Made by a program: the position numbers and the translations under genes. A model generated the notes under the pieces. The model was given only the letters and a program-made list of their open reading frames with translations, did no database searches and had not been told where the DNA came from. A stretch of DNA of 64,000 nucleotides from Paenirhizobium daejeonense (lineage in GTDB: Bacteria > Pseudomonadota > Alphaproteobacteria > Rhizobiales > Rhizobiaceae), in assembly GCF_014280875.1 (NCBI RefSeq), contig NZ_JACLAL010000006.1, positions 124,001 through 188,000 on the forward strand, written 5' to 3'. This document shows positions 11,344 through 21,889 of the stretch, piece after piece; position 1 is the first letter of the stretch, and the number at the start of each line of letters is the position of its first letter.

Positions 11344-12520
11344 TGCGCAGGGCCGGCGCTTCGCCTGTCGGCCGTCCTTCCATGACCACCCTGTTTCGTC
11401 CGGCGCGCTTCGCCTCGTATAGGCAGGCGTCGGCGCTGGCGATCGCGGCATGAACCGAGTAGTCGCTCTTTGACTGTGCGGCAATGCCGAAGCTTGCTGT
11501 GATCCTGATGTCGAACCCGTCTCGTTCCCATGTCCGGGACGCAAAGCCCAGGCGCAGTTTCTCGGCCGCCTGATAGACCGCTGCCGGCGTTTCGCCGGGC
11601 AGGAAGGCGACGAATTCCTCGCCGCCGAACCGGGCGAGGATGGCGCCGCGAGGCATGAACTGGGTGAAGAGGGTGGCAAAGCCGGCAATCACGGTATCGC
11701 CGGCGGCGTGGCCGAGGCGGTCGTTGACCTGCTTGAAGTGGTCGATGTCGCCGATGAGGATGGTTCCTGCCGACCGGCCCGTCGGAATGGCGTTCATCGC
11801 CTGCTCGAAACCGCGGCGGTTGAGAAGGCCCGTCAGCGGATCGCGATGGGCGGCATATTGATAGCGCTGGATGAGATCGTCGACCAGCGTGCCAAGCACC
11901 GTCAGCGCCAGCAGGAAAGCGATCACTCCGGCGCCGAACTGCACGTAGAAGGCATAGGCAGAACCGAGGAAGGCGTCGAGGGTTCCCACATCGGAGGAGG
12001 AGGTCATCAGGATCAGGACGGCCACTCTCGTGAAGGTCTCAACCACGACGAGGCCAACCATGAAGACCAGCAGGCGGTCCATGGGACGTCGCGGAGCGCG
12101 GGCGACCTGAAGCACCGGCACGATCAGCAACAGGGCGATGCTGGTGTCGCCGAGGATCAGTTCGGCCCGCAGGTCCTCCTTGAGGATGATGATGGCGGCA
12201 ATCGCTACGAGCGCGATGCCGGCGAAGGCATAACGCGCAGGGCGGTAATATCTTTCCCCAAAACGGGCGAGTAGTGCATCCCCGTAAAGACAGAAGGCCG
12301 CAAGAAACAAGGCGTTTGCAACAATGGCCTGGGCCTTGAAGGGCAGCACCTCCGGCGGCAGCAGCGGTATGGAAAAGCCGGCAGCCGCCGACAGATAGCC
12401 AAGGCCCCAGAAGGTCGCGGAACTTCCCGCCCACAGCCGCGCAGACAGGAAGATTGCCGCGAAGACCGTCATGAAGAACGGTAGGAGAAAGGCGAAATTG
12501 TCCGTCATGTCCATCTGCAT
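11327..12520 (-). CDS. Membrane diguanylate cyclase (GGDEF domain)
   Basis: Probably makes the second messenger c-di-GMP. The N-terminal 210 residues hold about seven hydrophobic segments forming a membrane sensor region of no named family; the C-terminal GGDEF domain begins at RDPLTGLLNRRGF (residue 227). The active site is GGEEF (299-303) with the metal-binding GDIDHFKQVND loop, so it looks catalytically competent. The usual inhibitory I-site RxxD is absent (the aligned residues are PRGA, 290-293), so product inhibition through that site is not expected. The gene is monocistronic and overlaps the ccmG 3' end in convergent orientation. Confidence 0.9.
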   Translation of the reverse strand: MQMDMTDNFAFLLPFFMTVFAAIFLSARLWAGSSATFWGLGYLSAAAGFSIPLLPPEVLPFKAQAIVANALFLAAFCLYGDALLARFGERYYRPARYAFAGIALVAIAAIIILKEDLRAELILGDTSIALLLIVPVLQVARAPRRPMDRLLVFMVGLVVVETFTRVAVLILMTSSSDVGTLDAFLGSAYAFYVQFGAGVIAFLLALTVLGTLVDDLIQRYQYAAHRDPLTGLLNRRGFEQAMNAIPTGRSAGTILIGDIDHFKQVNDRLGHAAGDTVIAGFATLFTQFMPRGAILARFGGEEFVAFLPGETPAAVYQAAEKLRLGFASRTWERDGFDIRITASFGIAAQSKSDYSVHAAIASADACLYEAKRAGRNRVVMEGRPTGEAPALRIISSS

Positions 12521-12717
12521 CCCGAACCGGATCGATGGCCGGGCAAGCTTGCATACCCGACTGGCGAAGACCGGTTCGGCAAGAAAAGTCTCTGCCTTTC
12601 GGTTTCCGGCTTCAAATCTGGGATCGGGGCCGAAGCTTCATGCTCCCGCACCGTTCGTCAGGATCACCCTATCAACCGTTTCTTAATAAAGTCTGGACTT
12701 GACGTTTGTCAAAAATG

Positions 12718-13308
12718 CTAGCCTGCCTGCCATTGGCGGACCGCATCCACCGGCCAGACGAGCATCAGCACGTTGAGAGTGAGGTTGTCGCGGATCAGCC
12801 AGCCGGTGAAGAGCTCGAAGACGATGGCGATCACGACCGTCAGCCAGACCGGGGCGCGAGCGGCGAAGAGGAAGCCGAGCATCATCGCGACCGTATCCAT
12901 CGCCGAATTCAGTACGCTGTCGCCGCTATAGCCGATGGCCATGGTCTCGCTGCGGTAGCGATTGATGATGATCGGGGAGTTTTCGAGGATCTCCCAGGCT
13001 GCCTCGATGATCACGGCCAGTGTCAGGCGGGCGCCGAACGAACCACGACGAAGCACCGCCCAGCCGAGCAGGTAGAACAGGAAGCCGTGGATGATGTGGG
13101 AGGGCGTGTACCAGTCGGCGATGTGCTGGGAATTGCCTGACGTGTTGACGCCGGGTTCGAACAGCTTGATGTAGCCGCATTCACAGATCGGTACCCGGCC
13201 CATGGCGAGGAGCGTGGCGATCTGCGCCAGAAGCAGCAGGCCGACAACGATCAGCCAGAAGCGGGCGGAGCTTTTGCGTATATCGAGATTGCCGGCGCCG
13301 GTTGTCAT
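12718..13308 (-). CDS. DUF2585 / UPF0314 family membrane protein
   Basis: A 196-residue membrane protein of the UPF0314 (DUF2585) family, restricted largely to Rhizobiales; function unknown. It has an N-terminal helix, a cysteine pair in PICECGYIK, and several further hydrophobic helices with conserved charged residues in [17 protein letters not shown]. Its ATG overlaps the stop of yciB (ATGA), so the two are probably translationally coupled in the dapF-mtaB-ftsY-yciB series. Confidence 0.85.
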   Translation of the reverse strand: MTTGAGNLDIRKSSARFWLIVVGLLLLAQIATLLAMGRVPICECGYIKLFEPGVNTSGNSQHIADWYTPSHIIHGFLFYLLGWAVLRRGSFGARLTLAVIIEAAWEILENSPIIINRYRSETMAIGYSGDSVLNSAMDTVAMMLGFLFAARAPVWLTVVIAIVFELFTGWLIRDNLTLNVLMLVWPVDAVRQWQAG

Positions 13309-13955
13309 TTCGTCTTTCCTTCCGCGTCCTGCTCGACGCTGTGGCGCATGATCAGCGGCATCTGGGCGAGGGTGAAGAGAATGGTGATCGGCATGGTGCC
13401 CCAGACCTTGAAGTTCACCCAGACATCGTCGGAGAAATTGCGCCAGACGGCTTCGTTGATGACGGCGAGGAACAGGAAGAAGACGCCCCAGCGCAGGGTG
13501 AGTTTCTTCCAGCCTTCCTCATCGAGCTGGAAGGCGGCGTTGAAGACGTAGCCGAGCAGCGACTTGCCGAACAACAGGCCGCAAAGCAGCACCACGCCGA
13601 ACAGCGTGTTGACGATGGTCGGCTTCATCTTGATGAAGGTCTCGTCCTGCAGCCAGATCGACAGCGAGCCGAAGACCATGACCACCACGCCCGAGACGAA
13701 GGGCATGATCGGCAGGTGCTTGAAGACAATCTTGGAAACGATCAGCGAAGCAATCGTCGCGGCCATGAAGAGGGCGGTCGCGATCAAAAGCGGTCCACCG
13801 ACCGCAGTCAGCGCCGGGAAGGTTTTCGCCAGCCATTCGCCGCGCAGGTTGCCGAAGAAGAAGACAAGCAGCGGTCCGAGTTCGAGCGCCATCTTGAGAA
13901 GCGGATGATGGCGCTCCTCGGATGTCGGCTTGGTATCGCTTTCGAAATTGTTCAT
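13305..13955 (-). CDS. yciB: Septation protein A / inner membrane-spanning protein YciB
   Basis: Inner-membrane protein (also called IspZ) implicated in cell envelope synthesis and septation. The core begins [18 protein letters not shown], the family hallmark, and about five to six transmembrane helices follow. The annotated ATG 13955 gives 216 residues; a GTG at 13991 in the same frame would add 12 residues that are not typical of the family. It lies just downstream of ftsY (gap 48 bases) and overlaps the DUF2585 gene start. Confidence 0.93.
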   Translation of the reverse strand: MNNFESDTKPTSEERHHPLLKMALELGPLLVFFFGNLRGEWLAKTFPALTAVGGPLLIATALFMAATIASLIVSKIVFKHLPIMPFVSGVVVMVFGSLSIWLQDETFIKMKPTIVNTLFGVVLLCGLLFGKSLLGYVFNAAFQLDEEGWKKLTLRWGVFFLFLAVINEAVWRNFSDDVWVNFKVWGTMPITILFTLAQMPLIMRHSVEQDAEGKTK

Positions 13956-14003
13956 GGAAGATATCCGTTTGAAATCCCTTGGCTCCGGCACTCGAGCGCG
14001 CCG

Positions 14004-15365
14004 TCAGCGGGCGATGCCGGCGATGGCGCTGGCGAAATCCTCGGCCTCGAAGGGCTCGAGATCGTCGACGCCTTCGCCGACCCCGATGAAGTAGACCGGC
14101 AGCTTGTGCTTGGCCGCGATGGCGACGAGGATGCCGCCGCGGGCGGTGCCGTCGAGCTTGGTCATGATGAGGCCGTTGACGCCCGCCACGTTGCGGAAGA
14201 TCTCCACCTGGTTCATGGCGTTCTGGCCGGTGGTGGCGTCGAGCGTCTGGAGAACGGTGTGCGGCGCTTCCGGGTCGAGCTTGCCGAGAACGCGCACGAT
14301 CTTTTCGAGCTCTGCCATCAGCTCGGCCTTGTTCTGCAGCCGGCCGGCGGTGTCGATGATCAGCACGTCGCTCTTCTCGGCTTTTGCCTTTTCGAAGGCG
14401 TCGTAGGCGAGGCCAGCGGCATCGGCACCGAGCTTGGTGCCGATGAAGGTCGAGCCGGTGCGGTCCGCCCAGATCTTCAGCTGTTCGATCGCGGCTGCGC
14501 GGAAGGTGTCGCCAGCGGCGAGCATGACCTTGAGGCCGGAGCCGGAAAGCTTGGCGGCGAGCTTGCCGATGGTGGTGGTCTTGCCGGTGCCGTTGACGCC
14601 GACCACGAGGATGACATGCGGCTTGTGGCTGAGATCGAGCGCCAGCGGCTTTGCCACGGGCTTCAGCACCTTGGTTATTTCGGCCGCCATGATGCGGGCG
14701 ACATCCTCGCCGCTGACATCCTTGCCGTAGCGCTCGGATGACAGCGCGCCGGTGATGCGCATGGCAGTCTCGACGCCGAGATCCGCCTGGATCAGCAGGT
14801 CTTCAAGTTCGTCGAGCGTATCCTCGTCCAGCTTGCGCTTGGTGAAGAGGGCGGCGATTTGCCCGGTCAGCTGCGAGGAGGTGCGGAAGAGGCCCGCCTT
14901 CAGGCGCTGGAACCAGGTGAGTTTTTCCTTCGGCGCTTCCGTTTCCGGCTCGGGCGTTGTCTCCACCGTGGCGAAGCCCCTGGGAAGCGCCACCGGCCCT
15001 TCCTTTTCCGGAGCGATGTCCTCCTGCGATGCGATTTCCCCGTGGGAAACGTCGGCAGGCTGTTCGGGCTGCGTGTGGAAGACGGCCTCTGCTTCCTGCG
15101 GGACCTCGGGAACGGCGGGCGGTTCCTGGGGTGCGGAGGCCTGTTCTTCCTCGACCGTTTCGTCCGGCGACGGGCCACCGGCGGTTTCGACCACTTCGGG
15201 CAGCACCGGTTCGGCGGCGATGACGGTTTCTTCCGGCGTCGCTTCGGTTTCGGCCTTTTCGGCGGCTTCAATCAGGCTTGCGAAATCCTCGCCCTCCGGC
15301 GGCTTTTCGCTTGCCGGCTTCTCCTTGCCGAAGGTGAAGACTTTCTTGATGAAGCCGAGCGCCAT
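14004..15365 (-). CDS. ftsY: Signal recognition particle receptor FtsY
   Basis: GTPase receptor that docks the SRP-ribosome complex at the membrane. The 453 residues consist of an acidic, proline-rich A domain (about 16-146), an N domain (from about 150) and a G domain with G1 GVNGTGKTTT (256-265), DTAGRLQ and TKLDGTARGG. The acidic tail is longer than in many bacteria but usual for rhizobia. ATG 15365 (MALGFIKKVF) provides the conserved membrane-binding N terminus. It follows mtaB after 55 bases. Its partner Ffh is encoded about 6.5 kb away. Confidence 0.97.
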   Translation of the reverse strand: MALGFIKKVFTFGKEKPASEKPPEGEDFASLIEAAEKAETEATPEETVIAAEPVLPEVVETAGGPSPDETVEEEQASAPQEPPAVPEVPQEAEAVFHTQPEQPADVSHGEIASQEDIAPEKEGPVALPRGFATVETTPEPETEAPKEKLTWFQRLKAGLFRTSSQLTGQIAALFTKRKLDEDTLDELEDLLIQADLGVETAMRITGALSSERYGKDVSGEDVARIMAAEITKVLKPVAKPLALDLSHKPHVILVVGVNGTGKTTTIGKLAAKLSGSGLKVMLAAGDTFRAAAIEQLKIWADRTGSTFIGTKLGADAAGLAYDAFEKAKAEKSDVLIIDTAGRLQNKAELMAELEKIVRVLGKLDPEAPHTVLQTLDATTGQNAMNQVEIFRNVAGVNGLIMTKLDGTARGGILVAIAAKHKLPVYFIGVGEGVDDLEPFEAEDFASAIAGIAR

Positions 15366-15420
15366 GAAGCTTTCCGTTCTGTCTTTCCGTTCGATCAGCC
15401 CGTTTGACCGGTTTTCCCGA

Positions 15421-16725
15421 TCAGGCGGCCGAGGCTGAGGCCGGTTGAATGTCGAGGTGGCGGCCATTGTGGCCGGTGATCGTGACCGTCACAAGGTCGC
15501 GCGGCTGGAAGCCGGGCGTGGCAACGAGCGCGAAGTTTTCCGTATGGGCCATGCCGCTCATTTCCACAAGCACCGTCTGTCGTGTGCCGACCATTGCGGC
15601 GAGGTGGCGGGCCTGAAGCTTCTCCGCCGTTTCGCGCAGCCGGGCGGCGCGCTCCTTGACGAGACGGCGGTCGAGCTGCGGCATGCGGGCGGCGGGCGTG
15701 TCGGGACGCGGGCTGTAGGGAAAGACGTGAAGCTGGGAAATCCCGATCTCTTCCGCAAGGCGGGCGGAATTTGCAGCCATTTCCTCGGTTTCGGTCGGGA
15801 AGCCGGCGATCATATCGGCTCCGAAACTCATGCCGGGGCGCAATTGTTTCACGTGCGACACGAATTTCAGCGCGTCGGCGCGGCTGTGACGCCGTTTCAT
15901 CCGCTTGAGGATCAGGTCGTCGCCATGCTGCAGCGAGAGGTGCAGGTGCGGCATGAAGCGCGGCTCCTCGGCGATCAGGTCGAGGAGGTGCCGGTCGACC
16001 TCGATGCTGTCGATAGAGGAGAGCCTGAGTCTGAGAATCTCCGGCACCTGCTTCAGGAGCGTTTTGGCGAGCAGGCCGAGTGTCGGCTCCCCCGGCAGAT
16101 CGGCGCCGTAGGAGGTGGCATCGACACCGGTCAGCACCACTTCGCGGTAGCCGTTTTCGGCCAGCTTGCGGGCCTGTTCGACCACCGCGCCCATCGGCAC
16201 GGACCGCGAATTGCCGCGGCCGAAGGGGATGATGCAGAAGGTGCAGCGGTGGTCGCAGCCATTCTGCACCTGAATGAAGCCGCGGACATGACCGTCGAGA
16301 TGGCCGACCATCTGCGGGGCGGTCTCGGTCACACTCATGATGTCGTTGACGCGAACCTTCTCCTCGGAGGAAATGCCGAAATCGGGCAGGGCGCGATAGC
16401 TTTCGGAGCGCAGCTTTTCCTCGTTGCCGAGCACGGCGTCGACTTCCGGCATGGCGGCAAAGCCCGCCGCGTCGGTCTGGGCGGCGCAGCCGGTGACGAT
16501 GATGCGGATTTCCGGATTTTCGCGCCGTGCCTTGCGGATCGCCTGACGAGCCTGCCGCACCGCCTCGCCGGTGACAGCGCAGGTGTTGAACAGGATTGCG
16601 CCGTTCAGCCCCGCTTTCGTGGCCTCCGCCTTCATCACCTCGGATTCATAGGTGTTGAGCCGACAGCCGAAGGTGACGACGTCGATGCCGCCCTGTCCGT
16701 CCGCGCTCGAAGCGTCGCGGCTCAC
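15421..16725 (-). CDS. mtaB: tRNA t6A37 methylthiotransferase MtaB
   Basis: Radical-SAM enzyme converting t6A37 to ms2t6A in tRNAs. The 434 residues have the UPF0004 domain with cluster ligands Cys21, Cys49 and Cys80, the radical-SAM motif CDHRCTFC (Cys157, 161, 164) and a C-terminal TRAM domain. The start is GTG 16725, overlapping the dapF stop as GTGA; the longer open frame upstream (to 17253) only shadows dapF. Translational coupling to dapF is likely. The t6A substrate is also the target of TrmO, encoded at 30 kb. Confidence 0.94.
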   Translation of the reverse strand: MSRDASSADGQGGIDVVTFGCRLNTYESEVMKAEATKAGLNGAILFNTCAVTGEAVRQARQAIRKARRENPEIRIIVTGCAAQTDAAGFAAMPEVDAVLGNEEKLRSESYRALPDFGISSEEKVRVNDIMSVTETAPQMVGHLDGHVRGFIQVQNGCDHRCTFCIIPFGRGNSRSVPMGAVVEQARKLAENGYREVVLTGVDATSYGADLPGEPTLGLLAKTLLKQVPEILRLRLSSIDSIEVDRHLLDLIAEEPRFMPHLHLSLQHGDDLILKRMKRRHSRADALKFVSHVKQLRPGMSFGADMIAGFPTETEEMAANSARLAEEIGISQLHVFPYSPRPDTPAARMPQLDRRLVKERAARLRETAEKLQARHLAAMVGTRQTVLVEMSGMAHTENFALVATPGFQPRDLVTVTITGHNGRHLDIQPASASAA

Positions 16726-17627
16726 CTTGCCGAGGCCCCGGCTTCCGCGTCGCGCTCGAAGGAGCCGGTTACCGGATCGAGATGGCCGGACCATTCCCAT
16801 TCGGCGGGGCCCGTCATGACGACGTGATCGTCGCGCTCGCGCCATTCGATCACGAGGGGCTGGCGGCTGGGGCTGGACGCAACGTCGATTGTCACCTTGC
16901 GGCCGGTCCGTCCGGTGCGCGCGGCCGAGACGCCGGCGGCGCAGGCGGCGGAACCGCAGGCGAGCGTCAGGCCCGCGCCGCGCTCCCATGTGCGGGTGCG
17001 CAGGCGATCCCTGCCGGTGACCTGGGCGAGCGTGATGTTCGCCTTTTCGGGAAACATCGGATGGTTTTCGAGCAGCGGTCCGAAGCGGGCGAGATCGAAG
17101 GACATGGGATCGCGGTCGACCCAGAAGATCGCATGCGGATTGCCCATGGAGGCGACGGAGGGCGAATGCAGGACCGGATCGTCGATCGGACCGATCTGCA
17201 GTTCGATGCGGCTGGTGTCGTGGAATTCTTCCGACAGCGGAATGCGGTTCCATTCGAACACCGGCTTGCCCATGTCGACGGAAATCATGCCGTCCTCATG
17301 TTCCACGGCGTTGAGGATGCCGGCGACGGTCTGGAAGGTGAAGGCCTTGCGGCCGGTTTCGGCGGCAAGCGCCTGCACGACGCAGCGCGTGCCGTTGCCG
17401 CAGGCCTGCGCCCTGGAACCGTCGCAGTTGATGATGTCGATATAGGCGTCGGTGCCGTCGATCTTCGGATCGTGGATCGCCATGATCTGGTCGAAGCTGG
17501 TCTCGGCTTCGCCGGCAAGGGCGACGGCTGCCTCCGGAGTTACCCGGTCGCCACGGCCGCGCATGTCGACGACGAGGATCTTGTTGCCAAGCCCGTTCAT
17601 CTTCGCGAATTCGACCGTTGCTGCCAT
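16722..17627 (-). CDS. dapF: Diaminopimelate epimerase
   Basis: Converts LL- to meso-diaminopimelate for lysine and peptidoglycan synthesis. The 301 residues carry both catalytic cysteines in their family motifs: Cys76 in ACGNGTRCV and Cys224 in [15 protein letters not shown] 17627 gives the typical N terminus [15 protein letters not shown], with AGGAAAG 7 bases upstream. It is first in the minus-strand series dapF-mtaB-ftsY-yciB-DUF2585. Confidence 0.97.
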   Translation of the reverse strand: MAATVEFAKMNGLGNKILVVDMRGRGDRVTPEAAVALAGEAETSFDQIMAIHDPKIDGTDAYIDIINCDGSRAQACGNGTRCVVQALAAETGRKAFTFQTVAGILNAVEHEDGMISVDMGKPVFEWNRIPLSEEFHDTSRIELQIGPIDDPVLHSPSVASMGNPHAIFWVDRDPMSFDLARFGPLLENHPMFPEKANITLAQVTGRDRLRTRTWERGAGLTLACGSAACAAGVSAARTGRTGRKVTIDVASSPSRQPLVIEWRERDDHVVMTGPAEWEWSGHLDPVTGSFERDAEAGASAR

Positions 17628-17657
17628 CGTGTCTTTCCTGAAAGTCATTCCTTGCGC

Positions 17658-17760
17658 TAGAGCGCTGTTCGATCTGATTGAATCAGATCGGCACTCTAAG
17701 CCCTTTCTGTTTGAAGCATAATCTTATCGATCCTCGTTTCACTCCGGTCGGATTATGCTC
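17658..17760. repeat. Double palindromic intergenic repeat upstream of dapF
   Basis: Two adjacent palindromes: GATCTGATT / AATCAGATC (17671-17679 and 17681-17689) flanked by AGAG and CTCT, then AGCATAATC / GATTATGCT (17715-17723 and 17751-17759). The two-hairpin architecture matches the RIME-type rhizobial mosaic elements. Confidence 0.65.
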
Positions 17761-17941
17761 CATTGCCGTCTATATGGCGGAAAAGGGCGGAAATTACCAG
17801 TGCACCTCCCGTTACACGAGCGAATGCGCCGCGCGGACCTTCCGGTCGCGTGGTTGGGGTCACTTCGGTTCCCCTTTCCGGCCATCCGGCCAAGGGATCG
17901 GTCGGGGCGCTGGAAGCTGCCTCGTAAAGTAAAAATAAGTG

Positions 17942-17973
17942 ACACCTTCCGGCGCCCCGTTCGGTGTGTTTTT
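17942..17973 (+). terminator. Orphan terminator-like hairpin
   Basis: ACACC-TTC-CGG-CGCC-CCG-TTC-GGTGT folds into a hairpin with a symmetrical internal loop and is followed by GTTTTT on the plus strand. Read on the minus strand it is followed by CACTTATTTTT, so it might act in either direction. No adjacent gene needs it. Confidence 0.4.
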
Positions 17974-18329
17974 CCGGACGAACTCGGTCTCTCTGCGCGG
18001 ATGACGGCACCTTTCCAGGGTTGCGCTCGCGAACATTTTCGTTCGTGACGCCACGAAAGGCCGTTTTGGCGGCCAGTCGCCGGTCCAGTCATGTGTGCCC
18101 TGCAGGCACGCCCCGCCCTGTTTCAGGCGAGAGGGAGACCATTCTCATCCAGCCCCCGGAACCTGTTCCGCGTTTCGAACAGACCACCGGATCACCGGTC
18201 CCGCCTCGCCGGCAACGCAAACCGGTGTAACCGCGACGGGACGGATGGATTGTAGGCACGGACGCAAGGGGCGGGGATTTTGCGGGAAAACGGGGAAGAA
18301 AGTGGACACTGCGAAACGAGGTGAAGCCT

Positions 18330-18392
18330 GCCCCTCATCCCCCTGCCGGGACCTTCTCCCCGCAAGCGGGAAGAAGGGTGACAGAGGGGCAA
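18330..18392. repeat. CTTCTCCCCGC palindrome downstream of thiC
   Basis: Imperfect palindrome CTTCTCCCCGC / GCGGGAAGAAG with flanking CCCCTC and GAGGGG arms. It belongs to the same family as the element between ccmA and ccmB and could act as the thiC 3' hairpin. Confidence 0.55.
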
Positions 18393-18416
18393 AGCCGGGC
18401 GAAGCGGGCGAACGGT

Positions 18417-20270
<1,854 letters not shown>

Positions 20271-20389
20271 TCAGCCGGAATGATGGAATGCGCCCTGCGG
20301 ATCCCTTTCCGGATCCGTCTTCGCCCGAGCCGTTCCGAATAAACCCAGGGGCTTCTTGTTCGGAATCGATCTGGCAGCGCTCGCACCGT

Positions 20390-20493
20390 CCCTACGCCAG
20401 TATGAACTGGATCAGGTTCAACGGGTCACCGCGCTGCCATCTGTCATGTTGGATGGCCCAGCGGAATCTCAGCCCCTTGTCGGGACACCCCTG
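20390..20493 (-). ncRNA. TPP riboswitch (THI element) of thiC
   Basis: On the minus strand the aptamer runs from CCAGGGGTG through GGGGCTGAGA and ACCCGTTGAACCTGATCC to CTGGCGTAGGGA, all conserved THI-box segments in the right order. It binds thiamine pyrophosphate and is expected to repress thiC. It begins about 6 bases after the predicted transcription start. Confidence 0.95.
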
Positions 20494-20505
20494 GTGAATT
20501 CGATG

Positions 20506-20534
20506 ATTTTCGAAAATTCCGGCGCGCCTGTCAA
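20506..20534 (-). promoter_or_regulatory. Predicted sigma-70 promoter of thiC
   Basis: On the minus strand TTGACA (20534-20529), a 17-base spacer, and GAAAAT (20511-20506). The predicted start near 20499 is just ahead of the riboswitch. Confidence 0.65.
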
Positions 20535-20551
20535 CGGCCGGAGGAAAGAGT

Positions 20552-21559
20552 TCACGCCACGGGCGGCACGTCGAAGGCTTCGCCGGCACGCAAGGGACGG
20601 AAGCGTTGCGGCTCCACGCCCTCAGCGGCAAGGGCTTGCGACAGGTGTTCCACCGGCGCTTCGATGGCCTCATCGGTGAGCTGGAAGGTGCCGAAATGGT
20701 GGCCGACGGCATAGGCCGCGTTGCAGAGCCGCATGCCGGCGACGGCTTCCTCGGGGTTCTGGTGCTGCCCCTTCATGAACCAGCGCGGCTCGTAGGCGCC
20801 GATCGGCAGCACGGCGAGGCGGAAGGCGCCGTGTTTTGCGGCGGCGGCCTTGTAGTTGATGCCGTCGTGAAAGCCGGTGTCGCCGATATGGTAGACCTTG
20901 CCGGCCGGTGTCGAGATGACGAAGGCGGCCCAGAGCGCCATGCGTCGGTCGTTCATGCCGCGCGCCGACCAGTGATGGCAGGGTTCCGCATCGATGGAAA
21001 CGCCGTCGGAAAGCGCGATGCGGTCGCCCCAGTCCATGACCGAAATCACGGCCTCGGGCATGGCCTTGCGGATCAGCGGGTCGTTGCCGAGGGGGGTGAC
21101 GACCTGCGGTGCATGACGCTTGCCGAGGCGGGAAAGCGTTTGAAGATCGAGATGGTCGTAGTGATTGTGGGTGACGATCACGAGGTCTATCGGCGGCAGA
21201 GCCTCGAAGGGGATGCCCGGTTCGATGACCCGTTTCGGCCCGGCGAAGGAAAAGGGGCTGGCGCGTTCCGACCAGACGGGATCGGTGAGGATGTTGAGGC
21301 CGGCGACCTGGATCAGCAGGCTGGCATGGCCGATCATGGTGACGCGCAGGCCGTCGCCGCCGATGCGTTCGGCAGGCGCTGCCGGCTGCGACGGGCGTTC
21401 GACCCGCTTCGGCCAGCGGGCGCGCTCGCCGTTGGTCCGCCATTTCCAGAGATCGCGGAGATTGCCGGGTTCCACACCTTCCGGGTTGAAGAAGCGGATG
21501 CCGTCGAAATGATCGGTGACGGGGCCTGAATAATAGGGATTGGCCGGTTTTCTCGCCAT
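20552..21559 (-). CDS. MBL-fold metal-dependent hydrolase (NAPE-PLD/UlaG-like)
   Basis: A 335-residue zinc-dependent hydrolase of the metallo-beta-lactamase fold. The metal motif is THNHYDHLD (His131, His133, Asp135, His136), with further ligands in EPCHHWSARG and HIGDTGFHDG. The pattern resembles N-acyl-phosphatidylethanolamine phospholipase D and UlaG-type enzymes; the true substrate is unknown. ATG 21559 begins MARKPANPYY. The same open frame continues upstream to 23149, but that part is only the antisense shadow of ffh. The gene is divergent from ffh. Confidence 0.87.
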   Translation of the reverse strand: MARKPANPYYSGPVTDHFDGIRFFNPEGVEPGNLRDLWKWRTNGERARWPKRVERPSQPAAPAERIGGDGLRVTMIGHASLLIQVAGLNILTDPVWSERASPFSFAGPKRVIEPGIPFEALPPIDLVIVTHNHYDHLDLQTLSRLGKRHAPQVVTPLGNDPLIRKAMPEAVISVMDWGDRIALSDGVSIDAEPCHHWSARGMNDRRMALWAAFVISTPAGKVYHIGDTGFHDGINYKAAAAKHGAFRLAVLPIGAYEPRWFMKGQHQNPEEAVAGMRLCNAAYAVGHHFGTFQLTDEAIEAPVEHLSQALAAEGVEPQRFRPLRAGEAFDVPPVA

Positions 21560-21665
21560 GGTGCCTTGCCGTTGTCGATGAAGACATGCATCTGGGAACG
21601 GGGTGGCCGGTTTGGAAGAGGCATTGCGCAAAATGCCCGCTTTTGCGTCCATTTCCCGGCAAGCC

Positions 21666-21694
21666 TTGACTTTCCCGGGCATTTCCTGTTTATC
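21666..21694 (+). promoter_or_regulatory. Predicted sigma-70 promoter of the ffh leader
   Basis: TTGACT (21666-21671), a 17-base spacer and TTTATC (21689-21694). The predicted start near 21701 leaves a leader of about 190 bases before ffh. Confidence 0.6.
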
Positions 21695-21700
21695 GCGGCG

Positions 21701-21808
21701 AAATCTGCGACGAGACAAGAACTCCGAGCCGCCGACCGGGACCCTGACAGGTATAAAGAGATCCCGGAGGTCAACACCCGACAGCGCGATGCGCCCTCGG
21801 GTGCTTTT
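21701..21808 (+). ncRNA. Candidate ffh leader RNA ending in a terminator hairpin
   Basis: A promoter-like element is followed after about 75 bases by a hairpin (CACCCGA 21775-21781 pairing TCGGGTG 21797-21803, with an inner GCGC/GCGC stem) and CTTTTTGG. This would yield an RNA of about 108 nucleotides upstream of ffh or act as an attenuator. I recall a conserved alphaproteobacterial RNA motif named after ffh in Rfam; membership cannot be tested here. Confidence 0.5.
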
Positions 21809-21889
21809 TGGCTTTGCGTCTTGTTTTCGGCGGGAAAAAGACCAACGTTCCGGGGCAAGCGACGAAACCGGAACGATAAGGAAGAGCCG

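Larger units (their letters stand above)
17628..18416. other. Long intergenic region with repeats and hairpins
   Basis: A 789-base gap between the divergent-facing ends of dapF (5' side) and thiC (3' side). It contains a double palindromic repeat (17658-17760), a hairpin followed by a T-run (17942-17973), a CGAAC / GTTCG hairpin (about 18027-18042) and a CCTTCTCCCCGC palindrome (18330-18392). The open frames crossing it lack ribosome binding sites and good codon usage, so I call no protein here. It could hold the dapF promoter and an unannotated small RNA. Confidence 0.6.
21560..21889. other. Divergent region containing the ffh leader
   Basis: This 330-base gap holds a sigma-70-like promoter (21666-21694), a terminator-like hairpin (21775-21808) and the remaining ffh leader. 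A 108-codon open extension in the ffh frame covers part of it but has no support as coding sequence. Confidence 0.6.

Noticed and set aside
16726..17253. Upstream extension of the mtaB frame
   Set aside because: It overlaps dapF in another frame; mtaB starts at the GTGA overlap at 16725, giving a family-typical length.
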